Shown here: in pieces, positions 25,092 to 34,401 of the stretch
How the letters are laid out: each line of letters starts with the position of its first letter
Position numbering within the stretch: position 1 is the stretch's first letter
Origin: Halanaerobium saccharolyticum
Lineage (GTDB): Bacteria > Bacillota > Halanaerobiia > Halanaerobiales > Halanaerobiaceae
Direction: 5' to 3'
Length of the DNA stretch: 44,779 nucleotides
NCBI RefSeq assembly: GCF_003259895.1
Contig: NZ_QLME01000027.1
Coordinates: 1-44,779 of the forward strand
Program-made: the position numbers and the translations under genes
The notes under the pieces: model-generated
What the model saw: the letters and a program-made list of their open reading frames with translations, nothing else
Database searches by the model: none
Told to the model about the DNA's origin: nothing

Positions 25092-27716
25092 TTAATAACT
25101 GAGATGATCGAGTAATTTTTCCTGATCACTGAGTTCAAATTTACCCTCTTCCAGCTTCCAGTACTGAGCAGAATCAGTTATTCTGCTGATAAATGAAACT
25201 AAATGTGGGTGACAGCTTAAAATAAATATTTGGTGCTGGCTGGCTAAATTAGAGATAATTTCTGCTGTGTTATAAAGATGACTGCGGTCAAAATTAACTA
25301 AAGAATCATCTAAAACAAGTGGTAATGCCGGCTTGATTTCTCTAATTCTGCTGATTCTAACAGCCAGAAATAACTGTTCTAAACTGCCCCGACTTAACTG
25401 CTGAACACTATTAAATACTTTCCCATTTTCTGTAATGACTTTAAAATCGGACTGATCCAGGTCAGCAGGTGTCTTAAGATCTGTATAGTACTGACTGCTA
25501 ATCCTGCTCAGAATTTCTGAAGCAGGTTCTAATAATTCCTTTTCTGCTTTCTCAATCATTCTGGAACGCAATTTTTTTAAAATGAAATTTACACTTTTGT
25601 TAACAGCATAGTTTCTGGCTTTTTTTTCTAAATTATTTTGTGCCTGATCAATTTTTTGCTGAGCTTTTTCTATTTTGCTGGAAGAAGATAAATCATCAAT
25701 TCTATTTTTTAAAGTTGTTATTTTTTCCTCTAAACTACTTTTCTCCTCTTTAAAAAAGTTTAACTGCTCAGATAACTCTCTTTTTCTTTCTTCAACAGCA
25801 GTCATCGAAGAAAATTCTCCATATAAGCTAATAAAACTCTGATAATAATCCTCTTCTCCGTTTTTTTCATTTAGAGCATTTTTGATTTTGTCAGAAGATT
25901 TTAAAATATATTCAAGCTGAGACTTTTTAGATAGATATTCTTCGGACAGGGTCCAAATATCAACTAATATATTGAAATCTTTAAATATGGTCTGAGATTT
26001 ATTTATCAAATTCATCTCTGCAGTAGTATTAAAGTCATGACTGCAGTATACAGCTGCATTAAATATTAAATCATTTAACTGTTTAAGGTTTTCTTCTAAT
26101 TCCTTTCTTTTTTCTTTGTTATCCCGTTCCTCTACTTTGAGCTCCCGATATCTCCTTTTTTTTTCTTTAATCTCTCCAAAATATGAATCTATAAATTCTA
26201 AATAATCAGCTTCTGTAATTCCTAAAATATGAGCATAATTTTCCAAATCAGCCTCAGTTTCAGTTAACTGGTCAATTTTAATCTTAAGCTGCTGTTTTAA
26301 CACCTTTCTTTTTTTCTTTTCTGACTTAATTTCATTTTTTATTTTATCTGTTCTTTCCTTATTCAATTTGGAACTCTTATAATTAGAACTATAGTAGATA
26401 AAAGCAGTCAGAGCAAAAATTATTGCCAAATAAGTTATTTGACTATAATCTACAAAAAAAGAAGTGCTTAAAGTTATAACAGCCAGAGCAATTATCATAT
26501 AACTTCTTTTTAAAATAGTTTCCGGCATTTTAAATTTAATATCTTTCAGTTGTAAATTTTTTTCTTCAATTTCAAACACTAAGTCATTTATATCTGATTC
26601 TATTTTTTCAATTTCAGCAGTTAACTGTTTATATTCTCTTAACTTTTTATTTAATCGCTGTTCCTGTATTAAATCAGTTTCAATTTTTTCTAGCTCCTGC
26701 AGTGGTTTTTCCCAGCTTGAATTTAAGCTCTCCACTTCGGAAATCAAAACTTGTAAGTTATTATTTATTTTTACTTTTTGAAGCTGATAGTTTTTTATTT
26801 TTTCTTTTAAAACTTCCTCATTTTGCTGCTGCTTTTTTACTTTTTTACTCTGAGACTTAAAAAAAGAAAGTAAATTAGCCAGTCCTCTTTGAGTATTACT
26901 TTCTTGATTTGATTTATCAGAATCAAAATTTATAGGTCCAGCAGCTTCTTTTTCCAGTTCTGCTTTCAATTCTTCTATCTCTTCCAACTCTAAATAATTA
27001 TTTTTTAAAAGATCCAGCAGAAAATATCTTTGTTTTAAATTTTCAATCTTATCCTTTTTCTGCTTCAATTTTTCCTGACTCTGCTGCAGTTCTTCTCTTT
27101 TCTGGTTAAATTCTTTTATCTCTAAAAGTGCCTGATCTCTCATTTCCTCAGCCGTTTTGATTTCATTGTAATATGGTTTAAAAGAGGCTACAGCTGGGTC
27201 ACCAAGAATTCCACCTATTTTTTTAGCATTAGTATGATATTTATCTGCCAATTCTGGTACTTTTACTAATTCTGAAAAACCTGCTCCCAGAAGAATAGAA
27301 AAAAGTCTTTTTTCTTTCTTTTTTCCCTTTGCAATTTTAGATAAATGCTGCAGTTCATCCAAACTAATGCTAAAAAGATGCTGATAACTCAACTGATCTA
27401 GATGATTAAAAAGCTGAGCTGCAGTATGCTGTTCCTGATTTTGATCTAAAACTTCTGGACTGGAATAACCATTTAAAATTAAATTATAATTTTTATTTTC
27501 TTTTTCCAGTTCTGCTTCTATGTAATACTGATTTCTGGCTGGAGGTATGGAATCATTTTGCGGTAATCCATAAGGCAAATAACGCAGAAGTTTTAAAAAA
27601 CTGCTTTTACCGGCTCGATTTTTGCCGCCGATAACCACCAGGTTTTTAGAAATATTATTTAGATTTTGGTTGTTAAAAATTCCAAAATCACGGATATACA
27701 AATTTTTATAATACAT
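25092..27716 (-). CDS. yhaN: SbcC/YhaN-type SMC-like ATPase
   Basis: 874 aa. It has a Walker A motif at the N-terminus (VIGGKNRAGKSSF, residues 28-40). Two long coiled-coil arms surround a central hydrophobic hairpin (residues about 405-447, YMIIALAVITLSTSFFVDY and ITYLAIIFALTAFIYY). The ABC signature LSRGSLEQLFLAVR and Walker B LPLVLDDSLVNFD lie at the C-terminus. The membrane hairpin at the tip of the arms and the size match YhaN rather than SbcC, which has a zinc hook there. With YhaO it should form a membrane-bound DNA end-processing complex. ATG 27716 directly follows the YhaO stop codon (TAAATG), so translation is coupled. Confidence 0.85.
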   Translation of the reverse strand: MYYKNLYIRDFGIFNNQNLNNISKNLVVIGGKNRAGKSSFLKLLRYLPYGLPQNDSIPPARNQYYIEAELEKENKNYNLILNGYSSPEVLDQNQEQHTAAQLFNHLDQLSYQHLFSISLDELQHLSKIAKGKKKEKRLFSILLGAGFSELVKVPELADKYHTNAKKIGGILGDPAVASFKPYYNEIKTAEEMRDQALLEIKEFNQKREELQQSQEKLKQKKDKIENLKQRYFLLDLLKNNYLELEEIEELKAELEKEAAGPINFDSDKSNQESNTQRGLANLLSFFKSQSKKVKKQQQNEEVLKEKIKNYQLQKVKINNNLQVLISEVESLNSSWEKPLQELEKIETDLIQEQRLNKKLREYKQLTAEIEKIESDINDLVFEIEEKNLQLKDIKFKMPETILKRSYMIIALAVITLSTSFFVDYSQITYLAIIFALTAFIYYSSNYKSSKLNKERTDKIKNEIKSEKKKRKVLKQQLKIKIDQLTETEADLENYAHILGITEADYLEFIDSYFGEIKEKKRRYRELKVEERDNKEKRKELEENLKQLNDLIFNAAVYCSHDFNTTAEMNLINKSQTIFKDFNILVDIWTLSEEYLSKKSQLEYILKSSDKIKNALNEKNGEEDYYQSFISLYGEFSSMTAVEERKRELSEQLNFFKEEKSSLEEKITTLKNRIDDLSSSSKIEKAQQKIDQAQNNLEKKARNYAVNKSVNFILKKLRSRMIEKAEKELLEPASEILSRISSQYYTDLKTPADLDQSDFKVITENGKVFNSVQQLSRGSLEQLFLAVRISRIREIKPALPLVLDDSLVNFDRSHLYNTAEIISNLASQHQIFILSCHPHLVSFISRITDSAQYWKLEEGKFELSDQEKLLDHLSY

Positions 27717-29033
27717 TTAATCTTCATCCCCAATTAACTCAGTTATTATTATTTTTTCTGCATCAGTTAAAATTTCTTGCTGTAACTTTTGATCAGCATA
27801 AAACCTGTGATTATCTCTATCTTCTGGATTTTGATCTCCCTGCCAGATCTGTCCCCACTCTGCCAACAGTTCTTGATTTAATTCCTCATCAGTTAAAATT
27901 TCGTCTATTAAATCCTGTATATTTTGATAGAGAGGATTATTATCTTTCAATTCATCTAGATTTGAGAGAGAATTTGCCGTTCTAAATAAAATAGAATGAA
28001 GCCAGATAAAAGGACTTTCATTTAGCTGCCTGGCTCTAAATTCTTCCAACAGAGTTTCCTCCAGTTCTTCTCTGTCGGACTCTATATAATAATGCAGTTC
28101 AGTCCGTCCTTTAATAACCAGGCGTGTAATTACAGCTTCAATTTTATATTTTTGATTCCTGTTTTGAAGTCTAATCTTTTCTGCCAGATTATTAATTTTT
28201 TTGGCTATGAGCTGCTGTAATTCTGTAATATTATTTAATTTTTTTGCTTCTAAATCCAGCTTAATTTCTTTAAAAATAACAGGTGCCAGAGACATAAATT
28301 TTTCCTTAGTATTTAAATTGCTGTCTACCTCTACTAAAATTGCTCCTTTACGTCCCTGCTCACTAATATTGTGAGCCTGCAGAGTCCCGGGGAAATAAAC
28401 AGCAGGTTTATCATTTACCCGCTGATATTGATGTAGGTGACCTAAAGCCCAATAATTGATTTCAGTTTTAGATAACAATTCATTTTTATTAACAGGAACA
28501 TAGCGATTATTATCTTTACTTAAAGCAGTATGCAGTAAGGCAATATTGAAAACTGACTGATCAGGAGCGGTATAAAAATTATACATTGTTCTTGATTCAA
28601 ACTTCTGCCGGTAAGATTGCCCCAGTATCCGTGCTGCCAGTTTTCCGCCTTTATGATACTCATAAATCTCCACTTCCTGACTGGAAAAATAGTGAACATT
28701 TGCCGGGAGCTCAAAAACTTCTTTTTCCACCCCTGCCGGATCATGATTGCCTGAGATCACAAAAATCTCTATTCCCTGATTTTCAAGTTGCTGAGCCTGT
28801 TTTAAGAAAAAGCGACTGGACTTAATTGATCTTGCCTCTCGATCATAGAGATCACCAGCAATTATGATAAAATCAACCGCTTCTGATACCGCCAGTTTAA
28901 CTAAATTTTCAAATGCATTTTTTCCCGCCCTGGAAAAAATATTTTCTAACTTGTGATTGGACAAACTATTAGAGCTTAATTCTTTAGCCAAATGTATATC
29001 TGCTGTATGGATAAATTTAATTGACTGCACCAT
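27717..29033 (-). CDS. yhaO: SbcD/YhaO-type DNA exonuclease (metallophosphoesterase)
   Basis: 438 aa. Calcineurin-like nuclease with its metal-binding motifs in order: HTADIHL (residue about 9), IIAGDLYDREA, VISGNHDPAG, ALLHTA and ALGHLHQYQ. The C-terminal part (residues 270-438) is helical and should bind the ATPase. It partners with the downstream YhaN-type ATPase as in Mre11/Rad50-like complexes. GGAGG lies 5 nt before ATG 29033, only 14 bp after the end of the preceding membrane-protein gene, so all are probably one transcript. Confidence 0.88.
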   Translation of the reverse strand: MVQSIKFIHTADIHLAKELSSNSLSNHKLENIFSRAGKNAFENLVKLAVSEAVDFIIIAGDLYDREARSIKSSRFFLKQAQQLENQGIEIFVISGNHDPAGVEKEVFELPANVHYFSSQEVEIYEYHKGGKLAARILGQSYRQKFESRTMYNFYTAPDQSVFNIALLHTALSKDNNRYVPVNKNELLSKTEINYWALGHLHQYQRVNDKPAVYFPGTLQAHNISEQGRKGAILVEVDSNLNTKEKFMSLAPVIFKEIKLDLEAKKLNNITELQQLIAKKINNLAEKIRLQNRNQKYKIEAVITRLVIKGRTELHYYIESDREELEETLLEEFRARQLNESPFIWLHSILFRTANSLSNLDELKDNNPLYQNIQDLIDEILTDEELNQELLAEWGQIWQGDQNPEDRDNHRFYADQKLQQEILTDAEKIIITELIGDED

Positions 29034-29047
29034 TTTTGCCTCCAGTG

Positions 29048-29515
29048 TTAACTGTAATCTCTTTCCGTTCTATTTTCCCATTTAACAAAAAACCAGCTAA
29101 AAACAAAAATCTGTGCTGTTACCTCCGGGATTCCGATTAAATGTTCAGCCAGAGACATTTCTGTGTAAATAATTCCTTCAATTGAACCTGGAATGGGAGC
29201 AACTGACCCAATAAGTGAAAAACCCCAGATTAAAAAAAATAATTTCACCCAGGCATAATCACTTTTAATAATCTTGTTATAAAATGGGTATAATATAAAA
29301 GCAAAAAAAGCTCCCCTGAAAATCTGAAAAAGAGGAGCCAGTCTAACAATTGTAGAATCTAAAGAACGAAAATCAGAGAAGCCCTCTATAGTAATAAAAG
29401 CACTGGCATAATTTTGGAGATTCATAAAAACTACACCAATAAAAATATAAGTAATAACATGAACTAGAATAAAACGGATTGTAAAGTAAACAAATCGTTT
29501 AGACGGTTTTCTCAT
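29048..29515 (-). CDS. Four-helix membrane protein, function unknown
   Basis: 155 aa with four predicted transmembrane helices (FILVHVITYIFIGVVFM; IFRGAFFAFILYPFY; VKLFFLIWGFSLIGSVAP; VTAQIFVFSWFFVKW). AAGGAGATTATA precedes ATG 29515. It sits 14 bp upstream of yhaO and 36 bp downstream of the DUF4870 gene, in the same direction, suggesting one operon. I recognise no family. A link to the membrane-bound nuclease is only suggested by position. Confidence 0.65.
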   Translation of the reverse strand: MRKPSKRFVYFTIRFILVHVITYIFIGVVFMNLQNYASAFITIEGFSDFRSLDSTIVRLAPLFQIFRGAFFAFILYPFYNKIIKSDYAWVKLFFLIWGFSLIGSVAPIPGSIEGIIYTEMSLAEHLIGIPEVTAQIFVFSWFFVKWENRTERDYS

Positions 29516-29551
29516 TATAATCTCCTTTTTCTTTAGTATATATATTTGAAT

Positions 29552-29905
29552 TTATTCTTCTTCAAAACTCTCACCAAAAGTTAATTCTTCTGCAAGATTT
29601 CCGACATAAGGAAGTTTAAATAATTTTCCATTATAAGCTTTATACATCAATAAAAACCAGAGAACTGTTCCCACAAAAGTAATTAAAGAAGAAATTATAA
29701 CCCCCAGGACTGGGATTACCAGAACCAAAGATGAAGCAATAAATAGAGAAAAAAAGGTGATTAAAGACTGCATTGCATGAAAACGAACATGGTTATTCTT
29801 TTTTTCTATAAATAAAAAAATCAACCCTGTTACCCAGACACCGGCATAAGCCAGAATAGCCTCAACGTTTTCATCTAAACCAAGACTAGTTTTTTTATGA
29901 TCCAT
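29552..29905 (-). CDS. DUF4870 (Tic20-like) membrane protein
   Basis: 117 aa with three predicted hydrophobic segments. The DUF4870 pattern is clear: ILAYAGVWVTGLIFLFIEKK, then NHVRFHAMQSLITFF, and near the end LLMYKAYNGKLFKLPYVGNLAE. Function unknown; the family is widespread and Tic20-like. It heads a possible operon with the next membrane protein and yhaOyhaN. The Shine-Dalgarno sequence (AAGGAG at 29937-29942) is 31 nt from ATG 29905, with a hairpin in between. Confidence 0.85.
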   Translation of the reverse strand: MDHKKTSLGLDENVEAILAYAGVWVTGLIFLFIEKKNNHVRFHAMQSLITFFSLFIASSLVLVIPVLGVIISSLITFVGTVLWFLLMYKAYNGKLFKLPYVGNLAEELTFGESFEEE

Positions 29906-29942
29906 AATTTTGAGATTGTTATCCAGTGGATAACATCTCCTT
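29906..29942 (-). promoter_or_regulatory. Hairpin between Shine-Dalgarno and start codon of the DUF4870 gene
   Basis: GTTATCC (29918-29924) pairs perfectly with GGATAAC (29928-29934) around 3 nt. It lies between AAGGAG (29937-29942) and the start codon at 29905. Folding the 17 nt shortens the effective spacing from 31 to about 14 nt. No other ribosome-binding site is seen next to the ATG. Confidence 0.55.
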
Positions 29943-30047
29943 CCCCCTTTTTCTATAATATTTTCTTCAGAAAATTAAATAATTTCTTGTATCTTTATTT
30001 TAACATAAAATTTCAATTTAAAAAAGTAATTTAAAAGATAAGAAAAA

Positions 30048-30079
30048 ACCGCCTGTGAGCAATCCAGCTCCAGACGGTT
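30048..30079 (-). terminator. Terminator of the pyruvate carboxylase gene
   Basis: AACCGCCTG (30048-30056) and CAGACGGTT (30071-30079) form a 9-bp stem with one mismatch. On the minus strand it is followed by TTTTTTCTT. It begins 21 bp after the pyc stop codon. Confidence 0.8.
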
Positions 30080-30100
30080 ATCAATTTATTAAATTTAAAC

Positions 30101-33100
30101 TTATTCTAGTTCTAAGATTAACTCTCCGGATTCGAGCTGCTGTCCGGCTGCAGCATGAATTGCAGCAACAGTCCCATCAGCTGGAGCAGTAATATTGGTT
30201 TCCATTTTCATAGCTTCCATAATTACTAAGCTCTGATTTTCTTTTACTTCTGCACCTTCTTCAACTAATATCTCAACTATATTACCCGGAAGACTGGCAC
30301 CAATTTCCATTTCATTTTTAGGATCAGCCATCTGTTTGGCCGTTGAATCAGCTGCAGCTGTACTTGCTTCATCATAAATCTTAATCTCTCTTCTAAAACC
30401 ATTGACCTCAAAAGCAAGTCTGCGATAACCCTGATCATCTACTTTTCCAATTTCCAGCAGTTTAACCACAAGGGTTTTTCCTTCTTCAACTTTAATTTCG
30501 CTGGTTTCTCCTTCACGTAAAGCGTGGAAATATACATCACTTCCCATATGACTTAAATCTCCGTATTCTTCAAGGTAGTCTAAATAATCCTTATAGACTT
30601 TAGGATAGAGAGCATAAGCTAATAAATCTTTTTGAGTAAGCTCAAAATCATATTCTTCTTTTAATTCTGCCTCTGCTTTTTCAAAATCAAAGTCCTCAAG
30701 CAGGGTTCCGGGTCTAACAGTTATTGGCTCCTCACCTTTAAGAACCAGATGCTGCAGCTCTTCCGGAAAACCCCCAGGAGGCTGACCGAGCATTCCCTTA
30801 AAGTAAGCTTCTACTGAATCCGGAAAGGCCATATTTTTAGCTTTCTCACAAATATTATCAGGTGTCAGATCATTTTTAACCATAAAGATTGCCAGATCTC
30901 CTACAACTTTAGAAGATGGGGTAACCTTTGGTATATCTCCCAGCATAAAATTAACCTTTCGGTACATTTCTTTAAACTCCTTAAAACGATGGCCCAGACC
31001 AACACTTTCTACCTGTGGTTTTAAGTTAGAATACTGCCCTCCTGGAATCTCATATTTATAGATTTCTGCAGTTCCAGATTTCAATTCAGATTCAAACTGA
31101 GAATAGACAGGTCTAACTGCACCCCAGTAATTTGAGAGCTTCTGAATATCTTCAATATTCATTTCTGGTTCACGATAGGTATTAGTCAGGGCAGCCACAA
31201 TCGAGTTAAGAGGTGGCTGACTTGTTAAACCGGCCATAGTATTAAAAGCTGTATCCACAATATCTACTCCGGCCTCTGCAGCCATTAAGAGTGTAGCTCC
31301 ACCATTACCACTTGTATCGTGAGTATGCAGATGAATCGGAATTGAAATTTCTGCTTTTAGAGCTTTGATCAGTTCATAGGCAGCATATGGTTTTAAAAGC
31401 CCCGCCATATCCTTGATTCCCAGAATATGTGCTCCCATCTTTTCAATTCCTTTTGCTAATTCTACATAATATTCTAAATCATATTTATCCCGTTGATCAT
31501 CTAAGATATCACCTGTATAACACATTGATACCTCAGCAATTTTACCCTGTTTAACTACTTCATCCACAGAAATTTCCATTCCCGGCAGCCAGTTTAAAGA
31601 ATCAAAAATTCTAAAAACATCAATACCTGCATCTGCAGCTTCGGCTACCAGACTGCGGATTACATTATCTGGATAGTTTTTGTATCCCACACCATTGGAC
31701 CCTCTTAATAGCATCTGGAATAAAACATTTGGTATTCTATCGCGCAGACGCTCAATTCTTTCCCACGGTGATTCTTTTAAGAATCGATAGGAAACATCAA
31801 AGGTTGCTCCACCCCACATTTCAAGTGAGAATAAATTTTTAGCCAGATGTGATGTTGCCTCTGCTATTTTTTCCATATCAACAGTTCTCATTCTGGTTGC
31901 CATCAGGGACTGATGGGCATCTCTGTAAGTTGTATCAGTTAAAAGAATTTCTTCTTTATTTTTAATCCACTCCACAACCGCTTCCGGTCCACCCTGATCT
32001 AAAATCTGTTTTGTACCTTCCAGACTATCAATCTTTTCAAATTCAGGGACTTTTGGCACATCAAAATCAGGCTTTTTACCCCGGGTTTCATTAACAATCT
32101 TTTCTCCCAGATAACTTAAAATTTTCTGTTCCTGATCAGACCCGGGTACAATATCCAGTAATTCTGGATTATTAGAAATAAAGCCGGTATCACAGGTACC
32201 CTTTTTAAATTCCTCGTGATTTAACACATTAATCAAAAATGAAGCATTTGTTTTAACTCCCCGGACTTTCATCTCCTCAACTGAGCGCATAGCTTTACGG
32301 ATTGCATCAGGAAAGCTTCTGGACCAGGAAATTGTTTTAACGAGCAGACTGTCATAATACGGGTTAATAATTGCTCCTGTGTATCCATTACCACCATCAA
32401 GGCGAATTCCATAACCTGAACCAGTACGATAATGATCCAGACGACCAGTATCTGGAATAAAGTTGTTAGAAGGATCTTCGGTTGTTACTCGACACTGAAT
32501 AGAATAACCATTCATTTTAATAGATTCCTGAGATGGAATATTTACTTCTTCCGAATCAAGTCTGTATCCTTCAGCAACCAGAACCTGACTCTGCACAATG
32601 TCAATTCCAGTCACCATTTCACTAACTGTATGTTCAACCTGGATTCTGGGATTAACCTCAATAAAGTAATGATTATCATATTTATCTACTAAAAATTCGA
32701 CTGTCCCTGCATTTTTATAGCCGGCACCCTCACATAATTTAAGGGCATCCTGCATAATCTCCTGTCTTTTCTTATCACTTAAGGCAATCGCAGGGGTAAA
32801 TTCTACAATTTTTTGATGTCGTCTCTGAATTGAGCAATCACGCTCAAATAAGTGCACAAGATTACCATGCTCATCACCTAAAATTTGGACTTCAATATGC
32901 TTTGGATCTTCCAGATACCTTTCCACAAAAATATCGTCTACCCCAAATGCCTTACGAGCTTCTTCTTTGGCATCTCTAAATTGAGCAATTAATTCGTCAT
33001 CAGAACGAACAATTCTCATCCCCCGGCCACCACCACCGGCAGCTGCTTTGAGCATCAGAGGATAACCATGATTTTCAGCAAATATTTTTATTTCATCTTC

Positions 33101-33532
33101 TTTTTTAATTGGTTTTTCTAAACCAGGAATTGTAGGAACCCCATACTCCTGAGCCAGAATCTTAGACTTGATTTTATCTCCTAGCTTCTCCATTACTTCT
33201 GCATCAGGTCCAATAAATTTAATTCCAGCTTCCTCACACTGACGGACAAATTCCGGGTTTTCTGATAAAAAACCATAACCTGGATGAATTGCATCTACAT
33301 CCTTTTTAAGTGCTAAATCAATAATCTCATCAATCGCCAGATAAGCTTCAATTGGTCCTTTGTTATTTCCAATCTGATAGGCTTCATCTGCTTTAGTTCT
33401 AAAGAGGGCCGTTCTATCCTCCTCAGAATAAATTGCTACAGTTCTAATGCCCAACTCCTTACAGGCTCTAATTACTCGAATTGCTATTTCTCCACGATTG
33501 GCCACTAAAACTCTCTTAAACTTTTTCGGCAT
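30101..33532 (-). CDS. pyc: Pyruvate carboxylase
   Basis: 1143 aa single-chain enzyme that makes oxaloacetate from pyruvate, bicarbonate and ATP. Domains in order: biotin carboxylase (RVLVANRGEIAIRVIRACKE at the start, AAAGGGGRGMR, YFIEVNPRIQVEHTVSE), carboxyltransferase (LLTDTTYRDAHQSLMATRMR, LHTHDTSGNG), the tetramerisation region, and a biotin carrier with EAMKMET (biotin on K1109). It is full length. GGGAG precedes ATG 33532. It is transcribed alone from a promoter with a leader of about 150 nt that contains two hairpins. It supplies oxaloacetate in a fermentative metabolism. Confidence 0.97.
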   Translation of the reverse strand: MPKKFKRVLVANRGEIAIRVIRACKELGIRTVAIYSEEDRTALFRTKADEAYQIGNNKGPIEAYLAIDEIIDLALKKDVDAIHPGYGFLSENPEFVRQCEEAGIKFIGPDAEVMEKLGDKIKSKILAQEYGVPTIPGLEKPIKKEDEIKIFAENHGYPLMLKAAAGGGGRGMRIVRSDDELIAQFRDAKEEARKAFGVDDIFVERYLEDPKHIEVQILGDEHGNLVHLFERDCSIQRRHQKIVEFTPAIALSDKKRQEIMQDALKLCEGAGYKNAGTVEFLVDKYDNHYFIEVNPRIQVEHTVSEMVTGIDIVQSQVLVAEGYRLDSEEVNIPSQESIKMNGYSIQCRVTTEDPSNNFIPDTGRLDHYRTGSGYGIRLDGGNGYTGAIINPYYDSLLVKTISWSRSFPDAIRKAMRSVEEMKVRGVKTNASFLINVLNHEEFKKGTCDTGFISNNPELLDIVPGSDQEQKILSYLGEKIVNETRGKKPDFDVPKVPEFEKIDSLEGTKQILDQGGPEAVVEWIKNKEEILLTDTTYRDAHQSLMATRMRTVDMEKIAEATSHLAKNLFSLEMWGGATFDVSYRFLKESPWERIERLRDRIPNVLFQMLLRGSNGVGYKNYPDNVIRSLVAEAADAGIDVFRIFDSLNWLPGMEISVDEVVKQGKIAEVSMCYTGDILDDQRDKYDLEYYVELAKGIEKMGAHILGIKDMAGLLKPYAAYELIKALKAEISIPIHLHTHDTSGNGGATLLMAAEAGVDIVDTAFNTMAGLTSQPPLNSIVAALTNTYREPEMNIEDIQKLSNYWGAVRPVYSQFESELKSGTAEIYKYEIPGGQYSNLKPQVESVGLGHRFKEFKEMYRKVNFMLGDIPKVTPSSKVVGDLAIFMVKNDLTPDNICEKAKNMAFPDSVEAYFKGMLGQPPGGFPEELQHLVLKGEEPITVRPGTLLEDFDFEKAEAELKEEYDFELTQKDLLAYALYPKVYKDYLDYLEEYGDLSHMGSDVYFHALREGETSEIKVEEGKTLVVKLLEIGKVDDQGYRRLAFEVNGFRREIKIYDEASTAAADSTAKQMADPKNEMEIGASLPGNIVEILVEEGAEVKENQSLVIMEAMKMETNITAPADGTVAAIHAAAGQQLESGELILELE

Positions 33533-33589
33533 TCTCTAATCTCCCTTCTTTAATTCTTTAATAGTATAAAGTGTTTATATTTAATAAAA

Positions 33590-33652
33590 TTCTACCCAGA
33601 ATCAGGTAGAAGTTATTAATAAAGTATTTTCACCAGACAAAAATAATTTGTC
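33590..33652 (-). promoter_or_regulatory. Two hairpins in the pyc leader
   Basis: TTCTACC/GGTAGAA (33590-33596 with 33605-33611), followed on the minus strand by TTTTATT, resembles a weak terminator. GACAAA/TTTGTC (33636-33641 with 33647-33652) forms a second small stem upstream. A possible -10 TATACT lies near 33699. They could end read-through from the 34235-33753 gene or attenuate pyc. No known riboswitch motif is visible. Confidence 0.35.
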
Positions 33653-33752
33653 TCACAGTTGATTAAACTTTGTTATTTATTTATATTCTTTTTTAGTATA
33701 CCATAATTAGCGGATAAAATCTAATTAACAACTAGATTATCAATCTTCTGAA

Positions 33753-34235
33753 TTATTTCTTATTTTGATAAAGAAAATAACTTCCAAGAATAATTAAAAC
33801 CACTGGAGTTATATAATTTAAGTATTCCTGATTTTGAATAAAGTCATTATTATCAATAAAAATTACAAAAAGACCAAAAATAATTAAAGCTCCTGCGGGA
33901 TAAATAGGCCAGTCCCATTTTTTAAAAGCATTAGTGTGAATCAAAACACCAGCAAAAGCCAGGCCGAGTAGAATAAAAAACACTCCACCTCCGAGATTAT
34001 CAATAAATTCAATTTTCTCCAGATCTGAAAATAAAGCTATCGCCAGTAAAACTGTTCCGGGAATTAAAAATCCTATATTACCATAATGTTTTCTTGCTCC
34101 CAGCATAAAATAAGCAAAGAGAAAACCTCCACTTAATAGATATAGAAAGATATCATCACTGATCAAATTTAAAGTGTTCAGTAAAATAAAAATTCCAATT
34201 GCTATTAATAAAATTCCCAGTTTCTTTTTATCCAT
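33753..34235 (-). CDS. Membrane protein related to LiaF-type transmembrane domains
   Basis: About 160 aa with five to six predicted transmembrane segments (LGILLIAIGIFILLNTLNLI; LIPGTVLLAIALFSDL; GGVFFILLGLAFAGVLI; PAGALIIFGLFVIFID). The opening IGIFILLNTL and the spacing of helix pairs resemble the LiaF/DUF5668 membrane module, but the C-terminal LiaF domain is missing. ATG 34235 follows GGAGG at 8 nt. It is divergent from the YihY gene. Function unknown. Confidence 0.6.
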   Translation of the reverse strand: MDKKKLGILLIAIGIFILLNTLNLISDDIFLYLLSGGFLFAYFMLGARKHYGNIGFLIPGTVLLAIALFSDLEKIEFIDNLGGGVFFILLGLAFAGVLIHTNAFKKWDWPIYPAGALIIFGLFVIFIDNNDFIQNQEYLNYITPVVLIILGSYFLYQNKK

Positions 34236-34401
34236 TCTCAAAACCTCCAGTTTCTATTTGATAACTTAATTATAACAGAAAAATTTTAGTCAGCAAAGAC
34301 TTTCAATAATATTTATTTTTAATTCAGTGAAGGAGATTTTTTATATTTAAAGAATATAATATTAAGAGATGAAATAAATTTTTCATAAGAGGTGGCGAAA
34401 A

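Noticed and set aside
33590-33611. T-box leader before pyc, because of a GGTAGAA-type hairpin followed by T residues.
   Set aside because: The conserved T-box sequence that pairs with the tRNA acceptor end (TGGNACCGCG) is absent, and pyc is not a usual T-box target.
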